DNA of 64,000 nucleotides, taken from NCBI RefSeq assembly GCF_023898315.1, contig NC_064619.1:482215376-482279375 (forward strand), given 5' to 3'. The notes under the pieces are model-generated. The model did not search any database, was not told the origin of the DNA, and was given only the letters and a program-made list of their open reading frames with translations. This document shows, piece by piece, positions 21,641 to 33,294 of this stretch; the stretch's first letter is position 1; each line of letters begins with the position of its first letter. The position numbers and the translations under genes were made by a program. The DNA comes from Schistocerca nitens. Its lineage: Eukaryota; Arthropoda; Insecta; Orthoptera; Acrididae.

Positions 21641-23338
21641 TACGACAGACAGCGCCGCAAGTTTCTCAGGACCTCGATCAGAGCGGGAATTTCCCAATTT
21701 ACATCTGTGACGGACCAGTTTCGGTAGCTGTCCACAGTGGACTGTGTCAGTATTGCTTTGTTTCTGCAAGAAACGGATATACAGTTATAAATCAGCCAAA
21801 AAGGACCCAAGGTGTGATAGATGGCCTGAGTTGAATGTACAAAGTTTGCCAGGAAGTTTAACGGGTATCAGTTTAATTTAACAGGTCTATGTTATATACA
21901 CGATATTGTATATCAAGTACAATATGTCCTTACTGACTTCACTGGCTAAATGGTGAACGCCAAACGCCAATAAATAAGGAAGATGCCGTGGGTCGATGAC
22001 AGGCTGATGCCAACGAATGAGGGCATTCACCTGTGTCTACTCCAGTTTGATATATCAATAAAGAGTTTCACTGTAATCAGTTTATCTTGCTGCGGCCACC
22101 CTTACCTTAGACGAAATGTCTTCCTCGACCGCCGATCGCACACACGACGCTTCGGCGAGAGAGAGGCCATTCCATTCTCACCGACAGAGATAACGCACCT
22201 CCACCTCCCAACAGCGGACTGTGGAAGCAACCTGTTACGGTGTGACTGGCGTCAATAACTGTAACACATCATTAAGGCACACTGTCAAAGATTAAATTAT
22301 TCTGTGAGAAGTTCACCTCCGAAGCATATTCTACTATCGATCGGACTTTCGTTTCTCTGCTGTCTTAAAAAGTGAAAACGATGCCCAACTCACCCTTGTT
22401 TTATCTCTTGTCCTCCTTCCTTTCTTCGAGCTTCCATGTGAGAAGGTTCTGTATATGTTGTTAGCGTAATCTTATACTGAAATGACAATAAGATGCTTAA
22501 AGTGCATGTGTTTTAATTCGTAGCGGTACATGTAAAACCTTAATCCACTTAAATAAACTCTTTTGTGTATTTTCCAGGCTGTTAAACTGGTTGGAAGCGG
22601 ACGGTTTGGTGACGCAAAGAAGGCGCACCATCAGCACACCATGTTATCCAAATTACTCCGTATATCCTTCGAGCATGTAATTCATATTTTTTAACGAAGT
22701 CCGATTATTATTGCTTTTTTTTTTTTTGGAAAGCTGACTTTTTGCGTTGCCGATAACGTCACCCCGCTATTTTCCAGCCGCGACCTTTGGCTATAAAAAT
22801 CTCAACATTCCGACGATAAAACATTTGATGGCGCCGCAGATAAACTTCCCCCATATCATTAAACTTATTGTTCTTTTCTTCTCGACTGTGTAACGCTATC
22901 TCCGTCTATCCTTTTTTAATTTGCAGCGTTATATGACGCATGGAAAAGCCTGAGGATCTTTATCAGGCAGTGGCTGGTGAAGATCAAATCCAAACAAAAC
23001 AGTATGTTATATAGCAAAAGAATGTGATATGAAACAGTCGTCACATATTCTGCAGGAGACAGCATTATATTACGACCACAAAACAGAGGACATGAGCAAA
23101 TCTCAAGTCAAATCTTCAAAAGCAATGCCAAAGCTAAAAACACTGTTATTTACCTTCTAAGACCCTTTTATGGTAAAGTAATGTCCCTCCAGTACTGTAT
23201 AGTTGTCCTTAGTTACAAATAGCTAATCTCTGCGTAATAATGTAGTCATCTTAACTGAGAAGGGAAACACGTAAACACCCTCAGCACTGTTACCGCTGCC
23301 TAGACAGAATCCTTTTTTCTGCGAGCAATCACGGGTTC
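21641..23338. other. no recognised gene
   Basis: About 1.7 kb without a recognised gene. The stretch around 22080-22110 shares TCTTGCTGCGGCCACCCT-like sequence with about 27990-28015 and may be part of a dispersed repeat. AATAAA at about 22055 precedes it. A T-run lies at about 22718-22727. Confidence 0.35.
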
Positions 23339-23350
23339 TGCTCATGGAAA

Positions 23351-23545
23351 CCGCGTGGGATTAGCCGAGCGATCCAGGGCGCTGCAGTCATGGACTGTGC
23401 GGCTGGTCCCAGCGGAGGTTCGAGTCCTCCCTCGGGCATGGGTGTGTGTGTTTGTCCTTAGGATAATTTAGGTTAAGTAGTGTGAAGCTTAGGGACTGAT
23501 AACCTTAGCAGTTAAGTCCCACAAGATTTCACACAAATTTTTTTT
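23351..23545 (+). repeat. tRNA-derived SINE, family C
   Basis: Head GCGTGGGATTAGCCGAGCG, box B GAGGTTCGAGTCC, body GTGTGTGTTTGTCCTTAGG, tail CACACAAATT plus a T run. It is flanked by a 12-bp duplication TGCTCATGGAAA (23339-23350 and 23546-23557), giving exact ends. Confidence 0.92.
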
Positions 23546-23684
23546 TGCTCATGGAAATGACACGTGTAGCAAATATTTCGTGCGTAATTGATGATAAATT
23601 GAATATAAATTGATCTGACGTTTGCTACTGTACAACCCTATGACCCATCCCGTATACAATATTCATAGTCTCCCCGTGGCCATT

Positions 23685-24110
23685 TACCGAGCGAGGTAGC
23701 ACAGTGGTTGGCACACTGGACTCGCACTCGAGAGAACGACGGTTCAATCCTGCGTCCGGCTATCCTGATTTAGGTTTTCCGTGATTTCCCTAAATCGCTC
23801 CAGGCAGATGCCGGGATGGTTCCTTTGAAAGGGCACAGCCGACTTCCTTCCCCGTCCTTTCCTAAGCCGCGCGGTCTTAGGCGTCTTGTCACGGTCCGCG
23901 CCGCTCCCCCGACGGAAGTTCGAGTCCTCCCTCAGGCATGGGTGTGTGTGCTGTCCTTAGGATAAATTAGTTTATGTAGGATTATGTAGTGCGTAAGCTT
24001 AGGGACCGATGATCGCCACAGTTTGGCCTCGTAAAATATGTTTGTCCTTCCCTAATCCAATGAGACCGATGACCTCGCTGTTTGGTCTCTTCCCCCAAAC
24101 AACGCAACCC
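23685..24110 (+). repeat. SINE family A, split by a second SINE
   Basis: Well-preserved family A copy: head ACCGAGCGAGGTAGCACAG, box B GGTTCAATCC, body TTTAGGTTTTCCGTGATTT and CTTTGAAAGGGCACAGCCG. After the insertion it resumes TCCAATGAGACCGATGACC and ends CTTCCCCCAAAC. It is interrupted at 23866-24043. Confidence 0.9.
23866..24043 (+). repeat. SINE family E nested in family A
   Basis: Starts GCCGCGCGGTCTTAGGCG, has box B GAAGTTCGAGTCC, the body GTGTGTGCTGTCCTTAGG and a 3' part with AGGGACCGATGATCG. It is flanked by near-identical 12-bp copies of GTCCTTTCCTAA (23854-23865) and GTCCTTCCCTAA (24044-24055), so it inserted into the family A SINE. Confidence 0.88.
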
Positions 24111-24499
24111 AACTCCGTAGTCATTTCCGAATGTCGTTACTCCTACGTTCATAGTGGATTTTGCAGCCTATATTGTCATGTGGATCTTGTTTTTATAATT
24201 TGGTAGCTTGGGCCATAAAACGGAATTTTGGGTGCATTTAATAATAGGACCGTAGGAGGTAGGAACCAGTCATTCTATAAATAAAAGTTTAAATGAAGCT
24301 GATAGTTGAAAGGATTTTTCAATATGGTATTCCCTAAATCATGTAAGTTTGTGGCCCCGGTGTGAGACGGTCATGCGCGAAATTAAGAACTGTGAAAATT
24401 GTCGAATGTGTTACATTAACGAGCTATAGCGGCTAAACTGTTATTCTGCATTGAATTAAGTGATATTTAAGCCACGGAAATGGAAATAAGCGTTTGTCG
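24111..24499. other. no recognised feature
   Basis: AT-rich spacer between SINEs. Nothing recognised. Confidence 0.4.
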
Positions 24500-24708
24500 T
24501 CATTGGCCTGTAGGCCACATGCGGGGCAGGTCCGGCCGCCTTGGTGCAGGTCTTATTTCATTCGACGCCACATTGTACGACCTGCGCGCCGCATAGGGAT
24601 GAAATGATGAAAACAGCACAACACCCAGTCCCTGAGCGGAGAAAATCCCCGACCCAGCCGGGAATCGAACCCAGGCCCGTAGGACGTCAATCCGTCACGC
24701 TGACCACT
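24500..24708 (-). repeat. SINE family D, 3' part (split copy)
   Basis: Minus-strand SINE. In its own direction this portion has CAGCGTGACGGATTGACG, box B GGGTTCGATTCCCGG, CTCCGCTCAGGGACTGGG and an end near GCATGTGGCCTACAGG. The first about 20 bases of its head lie 2.76 kb away at 27472-27490, separated by the L1/Tx1-like element. Confidence 0.85.
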
Positions 24709-27471
24709 TTTTTTTATAAAAACATTTATTAAAAAACAATGTTACTCATTCCAAATACATACTAAGTTATACATACATGAAGTTTTTAAATTAAACGGTT
24801 TGATCATTTCAATTACGCTGACGTTAAGGAAAGACAACAGAAGATTGTGTTATTGACTAAATTACCAGAAAGAATTAAGTTAAACACCAAGAAATTTTTT
24901 TTAAGACATTCAAACTTCAACCTGAAGAAGTAAAATCTGCACTTTGAATTACATGAGCTCCAATCTTTACAGAAGCATAATTAGTTCTTTATGATGGATA
25001 TCAACAAGTTGATGGGATAATTTTAAATATAAAATAATTTAATAATCATATTAGACAATTTCTGAAATACTTGAGAAGGGCGGAAAGGAGATATATAATA
25101 AAGTTGACTAGCCTTCCAAATACACTTTCTGGACATTAATTGAGTCTTAAGTATCTGAAGTGATCAGATCTATATAATCAGTCTTTCACTGCGAAGTTGA
25201 CTTACACATCACAGTGCAAAAATGAACAGGGCAATGTGCCAGCCATTGAATATTACATTTATCAGATAGAATCTTATGGTTGTAACCAATCGATAAGGAC
25301 ATTTCTATAAAAACTGTCTATTTCCAAATTTCTAGTATAAGCCAATAATGCACCTTTATTGTTTTGTGTTTTGACGCTATTAGACACACAATCTCAATGT
25401 CACATAAGCTCTGTACATTAGCTTATAAATTTCATAAACTGCTCTCTGAAGTAGAAAAAGCACACATCATAAATATACTGTAAAATCTTAAATAGTATCC
25501 TTAAGGTAACTACAATACATCACTGTCAACACAGTCTTCTTTTTTATATTAACCAATGCCCATTCTTTCAAATACAATTTCTAACATATTACCAAACTTT
25601 TTCTTGTGATTCGAATACCTTGTAATTTTGTGGAACTCACACAGCATATGTACCTTGAACTCTATGGTGCTATCGGATCCTAATTTGTTAAGGACGTAGT
25701 TAACAAAATTTCCCAGCAATCAGTACAAAGCGTTATTTTTTGCTTCTGGGAAATAGCGTGCTTCAGGCCTGTGTATAAATGACAGCGATATATACTCAGG
25801 GAATGTTCTTGTAATCAGAGCTATTTGCTCCCGCATCCACTTCCAACTACTCATGTGACCACTGCAAGTATATCTATGAATTACTGTGTCAACTAGATGG
25901 CATTGTTGACATAAATGTGTTTCACAGAGTCCGATTGCGTGCAGTCTTTCATTGGTGCTAACTATGTTGTTAACTGTCTTGTACCATGACGTTTTTATAT
26001 TAGACGTTAGCACATTAGAACTAATGTTTTTCCAAATCTCTGTCCACTCAATGTTTGGAAACTGTCGTTCTATTTTGTTCCTTCCTTCGCTTTTCTTTCG
26101 TTCCCGCATTATGGCTCTCGATGTTAAGTGTCGGGACTGCCTGAGTTCGACACTGACATAACTAAACTCAACATAGAAAATCCTCACGTGCTGTAAGCGA
26201 CTGTTGATATCCTGCACGTCAATCGGGGAAGCAGGCTTGGAGGTTTAATGATCTCGAAAAGTTGGCTGGTTATGCTTTCTCGCGAGTCTCTTATTAAATT
26301 AACTTGCCTTTTGATAAAAAGAGCAGAGGCTTTATCCGTTATATGAGTTAATCCTAGTCCACCATTTTTAGGATCTAAAGTGGCTACTTTAGCAGGTACT
26401 TCACCTCTCCACAAAAAGTTGTTAATTTTGGACATTATTCTCCTCGCTATCATTCTCGGTATTGGAAACAGCTGGACAGTATAATAAGCCTTAGCAAGGA
26501 TGCATGAGTTGATATACTGTGTTCTTTGAACTTGGTTCATATATCGAGTTAAATTCTCCACAATGGCTCCTTGCACTTTATCTACTGCAACTTTCCAATT
26601 TAAAGCCATCATTTTCATAGGGTATACTGTCAGGGTAATCCCAAGTGTTTTATGTTGTCGGACTAATTTTGCCCACTCGACGTTGATATTATCAAAACCT
26701 CTGAGATTTAACATCTTACTTTTTTTTTCGTTTGCATTGGCTCCAGATGCTCTACAGTACGAATCAATCACTGTTGCTAGCGTGGTTACCTCGTCATTTT
26801 TCCTTATAATGACCCCTATATCGTCAGCATAGGCTATTATAACTGTTTTATTACCTGATAATGTTAAGCCTTTTAATCTAACATGGACATGTCGTAGGAA
26901 AGGTTCCAGCGAAATGGCGAAGAGCGACATGGACAGAGGACTTCCTTGAGGAACACCTCGTTGTATTTGCATCTGCCTGGATTGTTGACAATTCACCACT
27001 ATTTTAGCATTTATTCCAGTTGCTATCTTCTTAATCAACTGTATGACCCTATCGTTGAAACCTATTTTCTTCAATGTCTGTAGAAGATATTCATGATTTA
27101 CTACATCGAACGCTTTATAAAAATCTAAAACAATAAAGCACACTTTATGTTTGTTACAGAAGTTATTGCAATGATATCCCTGAATTCCGCTAGATTTTGA
27201 AAAATGGTTCTGCCTTGCGCACAGTTCTGATGTTGAATAATAATTTTATTTGTAAGGCATGAAATTCTCTTGTTTATTATTCTAGCTATTAATTTATAAT
27301 CAGAATTCAGCAGTGAAATTGGATGAAAATTATTTAAATCTTTGTTTCCATCAGTTTTTGGCACCAGAACAATTTTACTCTCCTTAAACTCAGCCGGAAT
27401 CATTTTACCCTGAATAACGTCATTTACAATGTCCGTGATTTTCGCACCTACTATTTGCCAGTAACGGATGT
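24709..27471 (-). mobile_element. L1/Tx1-like non-LTR retrotransposon, 5' truncated
   Basis: Minus-strand, 2.76 kb. Its 3' end is an A-run (T run at 24708-24715) abutting the split SINE D. Its 5' end at about 27471 is where the SINE resumes. A short CCACT repeat at 24704-24708 and 27472-27476 is the likely target duplication. The 3' untranslated region, about 1 kb (24716-25719), is AT-rich and has no genes. The ORF is truncated before the endonuclease. Confidence 0.85.
25720..27471 (-). pseudogene. L1/Tx1-like reverse transcriptase
   Basis: Three overlapping frames with two frameshifts (about 27130 and 26200). First block: IPAEFKESKIVLVPKTDGNK, HPISLLNSDYKLIARIINKR and QNCAQGRTIFQNL, the classic L1-type RT entry. 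Second block: FIVLDFYKAFDVVNHEYLL, RGVPQGSPLSMSLFAISLEP and TVIIAYADDIGVII with an intact YADD catalytic box, then GITLTVYPM. The third block, beyond RT, contains TSWYKTVNNIVSTNERLHAI and LCETHLCQQCHLVDTVIHRY, matching the zf-RVT domain after RT in this clade (C-x2-C and H-x(3)-C). No earlier endonuclease is present. The domains are complete apart from the frameshifts, so this is a moderately young 5'-truncated copy. Confidence 0.87.
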
Positions 27472-27490
27472 CCACTCAGCTATCTGGGCG
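27472..27490 (-). repeat. SINE family D, 5' head (split copy)
   Basis: In its own direction this reads GTCCGCCCAGATAGCTGAG, the start of the family D tRNA-like head. It joins to TGGTCAGCGTGACGG at 24708 once the L1/Tx1-like element is removed. Confidence 0.8.
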
Positions 27491-28322
27491 GACTATTTAA
27501 GCCACTGGGAGATAGGAAGAGATATGGCGAGAATTGCAAAAAGCACTTCTAGACGCCGAAATCGGAGAGTTAGCCTTTTTGATTATGGTCACAGTGTGGA
27601 TCAGACTTACCAGGAGTAATCGCTTCAATGATTCAATGCGAACAGTGATGTATATTTTGACTTAAATCTTGTCTGAACAGTGTATCAACGCTCAGACGAC
27701 ACTGTTTGCCGGAAGATTAAAACCTTCTGGTTGAGAGACTAAAGACGCGCTGGCGAATTGAGGCTGGGAGGAATAGTTTGAGACAATGTGGATAACACGT
27801 TAATGGCAGTGGAGCAGCCGATGTTGTTGCACTGTGGAAATAATATGGCGACGCAGAGGAATTTCGGGACATGCCTGCCTCCATCGGACGGGATTCCAGG
27901 ACTCCGCGGATCGATGCCACCCTGTGCCGACCGTATGAGAGTGCGCACCTATGTCTGCTCTGGCTTGCAGTAAGAAACAGTTTTCCTGAATTATGTTTGT
28001 CTTGCTGCGGCCACCCTCACTTTCGATAGACTCCTGTCTCACTTTCCCTACCAATCAAACCCACACGACAAGGTGGGAGAGCTGCTAAACCACCGTGACA
28101 GACCGAAGGAACGCCCGCTTCCTTGTAACTGCACCATTGTGAAGTAAAGCATTCTTCTAGTTATGTAGGAATTACCATTTGTTACAGAGTATAGAATAGC
28201 AACGCGAGTCATTTAGAGAGATGAAAGGTGGTTGGCTGCACAGATGTTTATGCAATCGATTAAGTGTTGCAGCACCTCGATCTGTAACAAAATAGGGCAT
28301 CCGAAAAATTGCTGTTGGCATA
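27491..28322. other. no recognised gene
   Basis: Nothing coding recognised. The CTTGCTGCGGCCACCCT stretch near 27996-28012 is shared with about 22088-22104. Confidence 0.35.
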
Positions 28323-29719
28323 CACTGAGGTGACAAAGGTCATGGGATAGCGATGTGCACATATACAGATCGCGGCAGTATGGCGTACACAAAGTATAAA
28401 AGGGCAGTGCATTGGCAGAGCTGTTATTTGTACTCTGGTGATTCATATGACATCCGGAGTGATAATGGCCGCACGACGAAAATTAACAGACTTTGAACGC
28501 GGAATGGTAGCTTGTGCTAGATGCATGGGACAGTAAATTTCGGACGTCCTTAGGGAATTCAATATTCCTAAGTCCACAGTAACAAGAGTGTACCGAGAGT
28601 ACCAAATTTCAGGCATTACCTCTCACAGCGGACAATGTAGTGGCCGACAGCCTTCACTTAACGACCGAGAGCATTGCGTCTGCGTAGAGTTGTCAGTGCT
28701 AACACAAAAGGAACACTGCGTGTGGGACGTACGACGAACATATTCTTTAGGACAGTACTACGAAATTTGACGTTGATGGGCTATAGGAGCAGGCGACCGA
28801 CCGAGTGGCTTTGCTAACTGCGCCACGTCACCAGCAGCGTTTCTCCTGGGCTCACGACCATGTCGGTAGGACCCTAGACGACTGGAAAAGCGTGACCTGT
28901 TCCGTTGAGCCGGCCGCTGTGGCTGAGCGGTTCTAGGCACTTCAGTCTGGAACCGTGCGACTGCTATGGTCGAAGGTTCGAATCCTGCCTTAGGCGGGGA
29001 TGTGTGTGATGTCCTTAGGTTAGTTAGGTTTAAGTAGTTGTAAGTTCTAGGGGACTGATGACCTCAGATATTAAGTCCCATAGTGCTCAGAGCTATTTTT
29101 TTGTTCCGTTGAGTCCCGATTTCAGTTGTTAAAAGCTGGGGGTAGGGTTCGAGTGTGGCGCAGCCCCCCCACCCCCCATAGTCAAGAACCCAAGTTGTCA
29201 ACAGGGCATTGTGGAAGCCGATGGTGGCTCCATAATGGTGCGAGGCGTGTTTACATGGAATGGACTGGGCCCTCTGGTCCAACTGAACCGATCATGGGGT
29301 GAAAATGGTTATGTTCGTCTACTTGGAGACCGTTTACAGCCATTCATGGATTTCATGTTCCCAAACAACGATGGAATTTTTATGGATGTTAGTGCGCCCA
29401 GTCACTGGGCCGCAATCGTATCGATCAGTTTGGAGACCATTCTGGAGAATCCGAGTAAATGATTTGGCCACTCAGATTGCCCGACATGAATCCCGTGAAC
29501 AATTATGGGACATAATCGAGGGGTCGGTTCGTGCACAAAATTCTGCACCGACAACACTTCTGCAATTATCGGCGGCTATAGAGGCAGCATGGCTCAATAT
29601 TTCTGCAAGAGACTTTCAACGACTCATTGAGGCTATGCCACGTCGAGATGCTGCACTACGCCGGGAAAAGAAGGTCGTACACTATATCAGGAGGTCTGTA
29701 AAAATTTGCTGCCATCCAT
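28323..29719 (+). pseudogene. Tc1-like transposon and transposase relic
   Basis: Starts CACTGAGGTGACAAAGG, the inverted-repeat end of a Tc1-like family I recognise from locust DNA. The transposase starts near 28466 (MAARRKLTDFERGMVAC) and continues with VTRVYREYQISGITSHSG and RPTEWLC-like decayed blocks. After a SINE insertion at 28910-29101 it reads GGSIMVRGVFTWNGLGPL, YVRLLGDRLQPFMDFMFP and DGIFMDVSAPSHW (second catalytic block, with the usual DNAP changed). The tail contains LATQIARHES in place of the third-aspartate region and AAIEAAWLNISARDFQRLIE near 29580-29640. Deletions and frameshifts are present. The right inverted repeat is not visible. Confidence 0.85.
28910..29101 (+). repeat. 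tRNA-derived SINE, family B
   Basis: Full-length copy with head CTGTGGCTGAGCGG, box B AGGTTCGAATCC and 3' end CTCAGAGCTATTTTTT. It is flanked by a 12-bp duplication TGTTCCGTTGAG (28898-28909 and 29102-29113) inside the Tc1-like element. Confidence 0.93.
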
Positions 29720-29924
29720 AATTAGAACTTAAGAAATTCATTATAATTTATATTTATAGACTGTTTCCCCGTTTCTAGATTCCACTCACTGCAGTATTCA
29801 GCCACATGCATCCATGCAGATTCTACTTCTTTCTTCTATTCCCCTAGCTACATGTAGTGCCTACTTGATGCAATTTTCATTTCGGTCGTATATGTATTTT
29901 CCACTTGAGTCTGTGCTCTGATTA

Positions 29925-30135
29925 CCAAGTGAGATGAGACAGTGGTTAGCACTCTGGACACTATTCAAGTTCCCATCCGGTCATCCAGAATCAGATTTCT
30001 TATGACTTTTCCAATAACGCTTTAGGCAAATGCCAGAATGGTCCTTTGAAAGGACACGGCTTTTTTCCTTCCCCACCCTTCGTCAATCTGAGTTTATCCT
30101 TCGACTCTAATGACCTCATTGTCAACGGAACATTC
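29925..30135 (+). repeat. SINE family A, diverged
   Basis: Matches family A by GTGGTTAGCACTCTGGAC, CATCCGGTCATCC, GCAAATGCC and CCTTTGAAAGGACACGGC, and ends in CTAATGACCTCATTGTC. It is more diverged than the copies at 23685 and 1435. Confidence 0.75.
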
Positions 30136-30194
30136 CTTTGTTCCCTGACCAATACACCTGGTTCCCATTCTCATCTACTAATTCCTAAAATGTA

Positions 30195-30480
30195 CAATAT
30201 CTGATCAAAAGTATCCTAATACCCATGAGTGGATATTAATATGAGTCATTTCCATCCTTCCACTTTGTGAGCACTTAAACTCTGCTTGCGACGCGTTCAT
30301 TGTGGTGTCTGAATGTTTATGGAGAAATGAAAGCCTATTCTTCCTCAAGAACCGTAATAAGAGAAAGTAACGATGTTGTACACTGGGCTCTAGAGTGACG
30401 TAGATGTTCTAACGCAACCCCAAACACGTTTCATTACGCTCAGTCGGGACTCTAGGCACACCAGTCATTCTGGAAAAGAT
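30195..30480 (-). pseudogene. Tc1-like transposon, left part (split)
   Basis: Starts near TCTGATCAAAAGTATCC, the inverted-repeat end of a second Tc1-like family. It follows the known minus-strand coding layout: GGTGTCTGAATGTTTATGG, CTATTCTTCCTCAAGAACCG and AGTCGGGACTCTAGGCAC. The remainder of the element resumes at 32181. Confidence 0.72.
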
Positions 30481-32180
30481 GTGTAAGATGGCAAGAACTA
30501 TGCCCCTTACATGAAGTCTTTAAAGATCACCTAACTCACGTTGAGCGAACAGTAGGGCTGAACAAAAATGACTGACAAGGCACAATGCATCTTGTAGAGG
30601 GTATAGTATGGACGTATTGGAATAATTAATGTCGGGTGATGGTTTTAAATTAATTTACACGACATGAAAACTTTGTGGAAATGAGTCGATTTACTGGAGG
30701 CTAGTTTATCCCAAGGAAGTATTTGAGTTGACCACCATGGCAGGCGGGGGAGCGGCGAAGGGAAGCGACAATAGGCAACTTAGGGCCGCTCAAGCTCTGA
30801 GAAAGCGGTAACGGAGTGCTGCCTTAAGATGAGTGATAGTGAGTGGGTGGTTGATCCCGTGCTGGTGTCCTGGGAAGCAGACGAAGAACTTGTACACCTG
30901 TTGATAATTGTCCGTCGTCCCGTTTTCAGTGAAACATGTGAGAAACCCGAGCAAAGCTACGGTGGAGTGGTCAACAGAGGTCAAAATATGCGTGTTCGTG
31001 ACTACAGCAACTTCACGCTGAATTCACGGTCCACAGAGTCTGAAGTAAATCAGGTGAAGAGCGACAGAATGAAATACGCTCACATCCGATGGGAACGTAG
31101 GACCAAGGAATTTGAAGTACTCTCCTGGGAGTTAGAATTCCGGAAAAATTGGTGTTTGTGCAGACGCTTACCTTGATGGGTGGCCTGGGAGGAGCTAAAT
31201 AGCAGAAGTTGAGAAGAAGGGAAATTTTGTGGGAATTTGTTCACTTCCCAGAGCAGGCATTGGTCGGCACTGGGAAGTGATGCATAATTAATGCGACTTG
31301 CGCTGCAGTTGTCGTAAGTGATTTTGCTGGAGGGAAAACTGAGGCAAAAATCGGACTGGGAGAAGTCTCCGTAAGGGTCTTCCATTCCCAGCTTGCCTAG
31401 AGTGCGGACATGCGTTCTTTACTCAGCTTGCCTGAGAAAGAGTGAGCATCTCTGCAGTTTAGGACTTAGCAAATGGAACGATTGAGCTTGGAGATAGGAA
31501 GTTTTGGTTCAGCTATGTACTGAGCAAGATAGCTAGGAGTGAATAGACGAGCACAGCCTTGCAGTACCATGAGGTCGGCCGACGTCCGCACAACGACACC
31601 GCTCCGCCATGCTGAATACGGTGATATTGCGCCCACTCCGGCCACTGATTAATTTGTTGGATCACGTCAGCAAAGTTTCCATGAGGGTTTCATGGACCGT
31701 GTATTGTAGAATTCTTCTCGCACTTCGCATTACGCCTAGGTCAGTCGATAAGAATTACTTTTGATTTATCGCGCTTTATTCCACGCAAATGCAATTTATT
31801 ACCACTGCCTGTTAGGAGAGTCATGTAATGTGATGATTGAAGGTCATGAGTTAAAATAAATCTGTGCTAATCGACTGCATCTGTTTACAATGAAGTAGTT
31901 GAAATCCCAAGTCACTTTCTTAATTAATTTTACGTTCAACATTTGCATCTGGTGTTCGATAGCTGAATATAACATCAATGTGCACCCTTTTTAACTAAAA
32001 GGGATCAATTCTGAACCAATTAATGTCAACACTGCCACCACAGTTCAATCAGGAGTCACAGGGCCTTATTACTTTCTTTGCGTTATCTGACATTGCGTCA
32101 GTTTTGCACTCTCTGTTGATCTGTTAGTCAATTACCTGGGGTGAACACACACCAAAACCAGGTAAGTGACGGGTGGGGTG
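30481..32180. mobile_element. 1.7 kb insertion in the Tc1-like element, unclassified
   Basis: This block separates two parts of one Tc1-like element that would otherwise be contiguous, so it arrived later. A 115-codon plus-strand frame at 30829-31176 has no recognisable domain. The second half (from about 31560, GAGGTCGGCCGACGTCCG, to AACCAGGTAAGTGACGG) looks to me like a repeated locust sequence and might be an LTR or other non-autonomous element, but I found no terminal repeats, target duplication or coding motif. Boundaries are uncertain by about 10 bp. Confidence 0.45.
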
Positions 32181-32504
32181 TTACAGTTGTCCACAGACCA
32201 TTGCCTCACTGAAGCTGTTTTATGTCAGGGTGCACTGTCATGCTGACACAAACATTGATCGACTCCGAACTCTTCCTCTACTCTCAGTTCGCAATGCTGT
32301 AAGACGTGCTCATCTCCTCAACGAAAAACTCCCCTATACCGCAACACCACCTCCTTTGCACTTCATTGTTGGTATTACATATGATGGCACTTAATATTCT
32401 CCACACATTCGCCAGACCCAAACCATTCTATAGGTTTGCTATATGGAGCAGCGTGGTTCATCACTACAAATCGCTCGTTTCCTGTCATCCAGTATCCAGT
32501 GGCA
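32181..32504 (-). pseudogene. Tc1-like transposon, right part (split)
   Basis: Continues the element begun at 30195: CCACAGACCATTGCCTCAC, GGGTGCACTGTCATGCTGA, AATGCTGTAAGACGTGC, ACACCACCTCCTTTGCAC and TTCATCACTACAAATCGCTC. In the minus direction it encodes a decayed transposase segment with MNHAAPYSKPIEWFGSGEC. It ends near CAGTATCCAGTGGC. Confidence 0.72.
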
Positions 32505-33294
32505 GTTGGATACACTTAGGGTTGCCACACGTCGCGGATTTCGCGGACAGTCCGCGATTTGATGCTCGAAGACGGGTGTCCTGGACGAAGAGGAAAATGT
32601 CCGCGAAAAAAGGGGCTAGTAAGTAAAAAAACATTTTCACACAAGTTTCGCCACTGGCCATCGATCAAGTGTTTCATAACTCCTGCGAACATGACGATAG
32701 CCGTTGAAACCTGTAATGATATTCCGTGTCAGTTCAGAATCGCTCAGCTATTTTCGGAACAGACTGTGGAAGCAGTGCAATAATCAATTCTTTGCGCTTG
32801 TTTCAGTTTTCCGCTGTTGGTTTACAACGTCTCTGCTGTCGGTATCTGATATTCTTTGGTCGTGTAAAGTTAACATTCAGCTGTGCGAAGTGTAGCCTAC
32901 TGCTGATGTTGTTATTGCACAGAATTTAAAATTTAAAATGTGAAATGAAAAGTACATTTTCGAGAAGAATATATTGATGCGTTTCCAAGTATTAAACGTG
33001 GAAGAAACCAACATGAGGCTACTTGCAAAATGTGTGGGTAAGTGCTTTTACTGTTTCTCTGCTGACAACACAGTACGCCCCGCTTCCTTTTACAGTGTCA
33101 GGTCCACCACTCGTAACATCTGTCGGTCAGTTCTGCTTTACGTAGAGGTATTCGGATATTTTTTATCAGATAGTGTGTCTCTCCGTCGTTCACTCAGTGC
33201 CCCTCTGTTTTTGAATCGTTTTGGTTTTAAAATTCATCAGCATTATTCAAACTACGGGCAACTGTTTTTCTCTAAAGAAATTCTGTAAATAATA
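32505..33294. other. no recognised gene
   Basis: Overlapping short plus-strand frames (32559-32929 and 32974-33288) have no family resemblance. The start at 32517 (TTAGGGTTGCCACACG) resembles the ends of some hAT-like elements, without further support. Confidence 0.3.

Noticed and set aside
30829..31176. 115-residue host protein
   Set aside because: It lies in an insertion within a transposon, has no family motif, and the opposite strand is open in the overlapping region.
32517..32580. End of a second hAT element (GGGTTGCCAC)
   Set aside because: No partner end, target duplication or transposase was found.
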